64,000 bases of DNA from Artemisia argyi (Eukaryota; Streptophyta; Magnoliopsida; Asterales; Asteraceae): positions 118,712,861 through 118,776,860 of the forward strand of contig CM060703.1 in assembly GCA_030686995.1 (NCBI GenBank), given 5' to 3'. A program made the translations under genes and the position numbers. Below, in pieces: positions 60,294 through 64,000 of this stretch. Under the pieces are notes generated by a model that saw only the letters and a program-made list of their open reading frames with translations, did not search any database and was not told where the DNA came from. Positions within the stretch are counted from its first letter, which is position 1. Each line of letters starts with the position of its first letter.

Positions 60294-63200
60294 TGATGAG
60301 TGCTCAAACACTCATCATTTTTGGTCTAATCTGAACTGCAAAACATACAAAAACACTCAGTAATGCATCAACATACTGAAAATATTTCAAAATTGTGTTT
60401 TATATGTTTTAGATGCAAAATGAGCAAAAACAAATGAAAAACGCACAAAGTTTGCAAAATTAGCAGTTTTAGTCCCCCAACTTTCATAAAATGACAAAAC
60501 TAGTCCCTGGATATTCAAAATATGGAAAATTATCGCCAAAGGTCCTTTTACAATCATAAGTTGTCATATTTTGTCCTTTGGTGAAAGATTGGAAAAGTTT
60601 TAAAAATTACACGTTCAGTCCCTGGAGTTTCAGATTTTGGCAGATTTGGTCCCTGGTGGGATATTTTTGAATGAAAAATCATTTTGGGTCTTTGGGAATT
60701 CACATGTGTCACTTTTAATCCCTGGATGAAAATTTTGAGAAAATTACAAGTTTAGTCCCCGGAGTTTGGAAATTTGCAAAATTAGTCTCCGGGTATTTTA
60801 TTTTTGGAAAATATTAATTTTCATCCTTGTAATATTCAAATGTTTTCAAAATTAGTCCTTGTGAATACTTTGTGAGAGTTACATTTTCAGTCCCCAAGTT
60901 TTTGCAAAATTACAACATTGGTCCTTGTTAAATACAAAACCAAACGGACCTTTTGTATTATTAGTACCCAACAACAAAAGCCCACCCATCCACCTAAACC
61001 CCCCAAGCCTGATCCAACTCTTTCCCTTGGCCCAAATACACCCCAAGCCCACTCCACTTAAAAATATAAAAACCCCACCCCGTATAATATTAAACCTGGT
61101 CTTTGACCAGGTCAAACAACCCCTTCACCCCTAACCCATCGTCCCTAACCTCCATTATCAACCCTAATTTCCAACATCTTGTCTCCCCCCTCCTCACCAA
61201 CCCTCATAAATACCTTCACCTACACCCATACATCCCCCCTCCTCATTTAATAACTCAGCAAACTCCCCAACTGCCCAACCCCTGTTTTCCCGCCAATATA
61301 AGTTTGAATGGCTTAGATCATTTCAAGCTATCCAAGGGTCAATTCTGAAGTGGGAAAGGTTCCAGTGGGTCCCACAAACTCTCAAAGTCAATATAAAACA
61401 AGATTGAAGCAGAAGTGCAGGAGTATGTAGGAGTAGGATAATATAGTGAAACGTATTTAGTGTAGTTTATGTTTTAATTGTTATTTTAACTTTAAAATAG
61501 TTGTAATCAGTTTAATTAATGTAATTTAAACTTTCTTTGATCTATAATTCAAGTTCTCTTTTATAAATCCGTATTTGGCATTTTTAAGTGGAATTGACAA
61601 CTCCACTTGATTTTGTTTAATTGTTGATGTTTTATGTTTCTTTAAGCTCAGTTAAGTTTACAAGTTAGTTTTTAAACGTTTACAAGGTATTTCAAGCAGT
61701 TCCATTTAAAGAATTAAAAATATAAAAAAATAGTGTAAAATAAAAAAATAAAAGAAGAGGAAGAAGAGGAAGAGTAGCAGTGAAGAATGGTTAAGGTTTA
61801 GAGCTCATGGGAGCAATAGTGTGATAGAATTTGGTCCCTGAGTGTTTAGGCTCTTGGCTTGGACACAATTGTAAGAATTCTCCATAGTTCATTGCATCAT
61901 CTGTGTTTGTAATTTATTGTGCTTAATTGTGGTGCTTTATTGCTTATCTTTCTTCATTACAGCTTATTAGAAGGTTTTAGATTGATAGATTAGATCTTAG
62001 TCCTTGTATTACCCAGTTTCATTTGCAAATCAAGTTTAAAGGGGTGTTTGGATTAGCCTTTTACTAGGTGTTGTTGTTGTTGTTTTCTAGTGTTTTTATC
62101 ATGGTTACATTGCATAAGTATGTAATAGGTGAAGTAATGCTTTAAATCCAAGTTTTAATCAACAAAAGTCAAAAATCCATTTCTAAGTTCATCACAGTCC
62201 ACTGTTGGACTGTAGGGTGTTCCAAAATCTTGATTTCAATACAAAGTTATATTTGATTGCTAGATGTAGACTCATTTAGGTTTAATAATCATGTACTAAT
62301 AACTTAGAAGCTGCATAAACTCATAAAAGTCAAAGGTTCAAGGTTTTATCAAAAAGTCAAAATTGTGCACATCAGATTTTTCCAAAAATTCAAGCAATTG
62401 TTTTGATTTTTGTATTTGCTTTCAAAGCTTGAAATTTGTTTCTAATTGTTTTCTATCAGCTCAACTTTAATTTTCCATAGTCCTTTTATTTTTGCAAATT
62501 TTATGCTGGGCCCCACAAACCCCCAAAGTGGGCTGCAGGGGGGGTGAATCCCCTGCATCAGCAGAACAGCCATCCACCACCACCACTTTGGTGGTGGCTG
62601 CAGCCCTCATCAGTGGGCCCCAGGGTTTAAATTTTGGTTCTTTGAACTCCCTAGGTGGGTGGCTCTCTATTACATCCAAATTTGTGCCCCCAATCCTCCT
62701 AGTGGCCCCCTAGACAGTCACCAAGTTTGTCCATTTTCTGTGTTAGTTTAGGTATAAGCAAAGTGCTTATTTTGATCCATGTGCTTATTCAGTGGCTACC
62801 TTGGGCTTTTCCTTGCTTAAACAAGTTAATCTAACTTATTTGGACCTGAATTATCCCTTGTGGGCCCCACTCTTGGTCATCTAAGCTTATTTTCCTTCTT
62901 GGTCAAACATAGTCAACTGTCTCACTAATAAGCTCTCAAACAACTTATTATTAAGTTTTAAAAAGTTTGTTTTTACAAAAGTTTTTCATTTTTAGATATA
63001 AGATAGTTTTCTAAAATAAAAATCCAGAAAATCCAATTTATTTTTTTAAGTGATAGTTTCTATTTAATTTTATTTAAATTTTAATTTTCATTTTTATATT
63101 TTTATTAAGAACTTAGCTATTTTATATTTTTCTTAAATTCATCTTATATTAAAGTATTTATAATAATTTTCTAAGATTTTTATTTTATTATTTAGTATTT

Positions 63201-64000
63201 ATTAGAATTAATCTTAGTTTTATTAATTATTAATTAATAATTAGTTTTAAATAGCATAATTAGTTTTTATTAATCAAAACCTAGTTTTTATATTTTTCCT
63301 AGCTTTTATATGTTATAAAATAATTTTATAAATTTTCTTGTAATTTTTACTATTCATTTACTATTTTTCTTAATTTAAAATAGTTTAATTAGGTAATTAA
63401 TAATTAATTAGTAATTAATTAATAGAAAAAGCACAAAAGGACAAAAATACTTATTTTTAATTTTAAAAGTTGTTTTAAGTTATTTTATAATTTTAGGAAT
63501 TTTATTTTCACCTTTTTAGTACTTAATTAATATTATATTGTATTTAAGTGTTTTAAATATTAATAATTAGTAATTAATTAATAATAAATAATTAAATAGT
63601 GTGAAAATTATTTTTCTTTTACCTTTAAGTTTGTAAAAAAGTCATTTTCACCCCCTGGGTGTTTTCAGATTTCACTTTTCACGTTTTATTTTGTACGTTT
63701 ACGTTTTATTTAAACGTGAACGTACGCGTTTTAAGTTTTAAACGTTTCTGGTTTTTTCAACTTTCCCGTCTTATTCATATAGCTTATTTAAGCTATGCCC
63801 TTGTAGATTCCTTAGTTAAACCAATCTCAAACCCCTTTTCATCCAAATTCACCCGATCACATAACCGTTTTATAACCATCCACACCTCGTCGGGACATAA
63901 CGACCCGGGGAAACACTGTATTCCGCGGAGCATTGAGCCTTAGGAGTTTGACTTGTTTAACCACATCCGTGGTTGAATTTAGTTGACTGCTTTTCCCTCA
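60294..64000 (+). repeat. 5' LTR of a second long-LTR element, cut by the window
   Basis: It starts TGATGAGTGCTC and ends at the window edge with GACTGCTTTTCCCTCA, matching the ends of the LTRs at 4133 and 11221 but on the opposite strand. The outer few hundred bases are close to the first element, while the middle (about 61400-62900) is strongly diverged. The same components occur in the same order: the phrase array (60440-60950), a CCACCACC/GGTGGTGG hairpin (near 62575), the AT-rich block (62950-63640) and the conserved end. The LTR is essentially complete. The primer site and interior would lie just beyond 64000. Confidence 0.88.
60440..60950. repeat. GGGACTAAAA-type array in the third LTR
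   Basis: Here it is read as AAAATTAGTCCCTGG-like phrases every 35-50 bp. The unit order is similar to the other two LTRs, with base differences throughout. Confidence 0.78.

Overview
The window is plant nuclear DNA: one intact, intron-containing gene in a sea of transposable elements, AT-rich sequence and broken gene pieces. The lineage is most likely Asteraceae. The best evidence is the retroelement protein at 8961-11024, whose paired CxxC clusters and CxxCGGPHxxxxC knuckles match my memory of proteins predicted in bulk from Anthemideae genomes such as Tanacetum. I could not run a search to confirm this.

Layout. 1-4127: AT-rich non-coding DNA with one palindromic, Helitron-like terminus near 2.65 kb. 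4133-15106: a complete minus-strand LTR retrotransposon with very long LTRs (3.76 and 3.89 kb), a 5-bp target duplication (CTAAA), a TGGCGCC-type primer site, a gag-like ORF and no polymerase. 15.1-28.6 kb: gene-poor DNA with decayed minus-strand fragments of a KIN-12 kinesin, a calcium-dependent protein kinase and an ABCG transporter, plus further Helitron-like hairpins, one of them split by a hAT MITE. 28682-35557: a candidate Helitron lying between two (AT)n tracts, carrying pieces of a DEAD-box RNA helicase and a TIR domain. 35.6-42.1 kb: repeat-rich DNA ending in an orphan LTR that holds an array of TGACGCCGTCA palindromes.

42742-47558 holds the only convincing host gene: six exons encoding a 775-residue Prp3-family protein (U4/U6 snRNP; the Arabidopsis homologue is RDM16), with a telo-box directly before the start codon. 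Downstream are a hAT MITE and two Tourist-like MITEs (48.66-49.38 kb), then a complete 7.9-kb copia-type element (49775-57674) with nearly identical 806-bp LTRs but no coding interior. After triplet microsatellites, the window ends inside another long LTR (60294-64000), related to the first element but in the opposite orientation.

There is no operon-like cooperation between genes. The recurring theme is non-autonomous elements (two complete LTR elements without a polymerase and a probable gene-capturing Helitron) surrounding a core splicing gene whose Arabidopsis homologue also affects RNA-directed DNA methylation.
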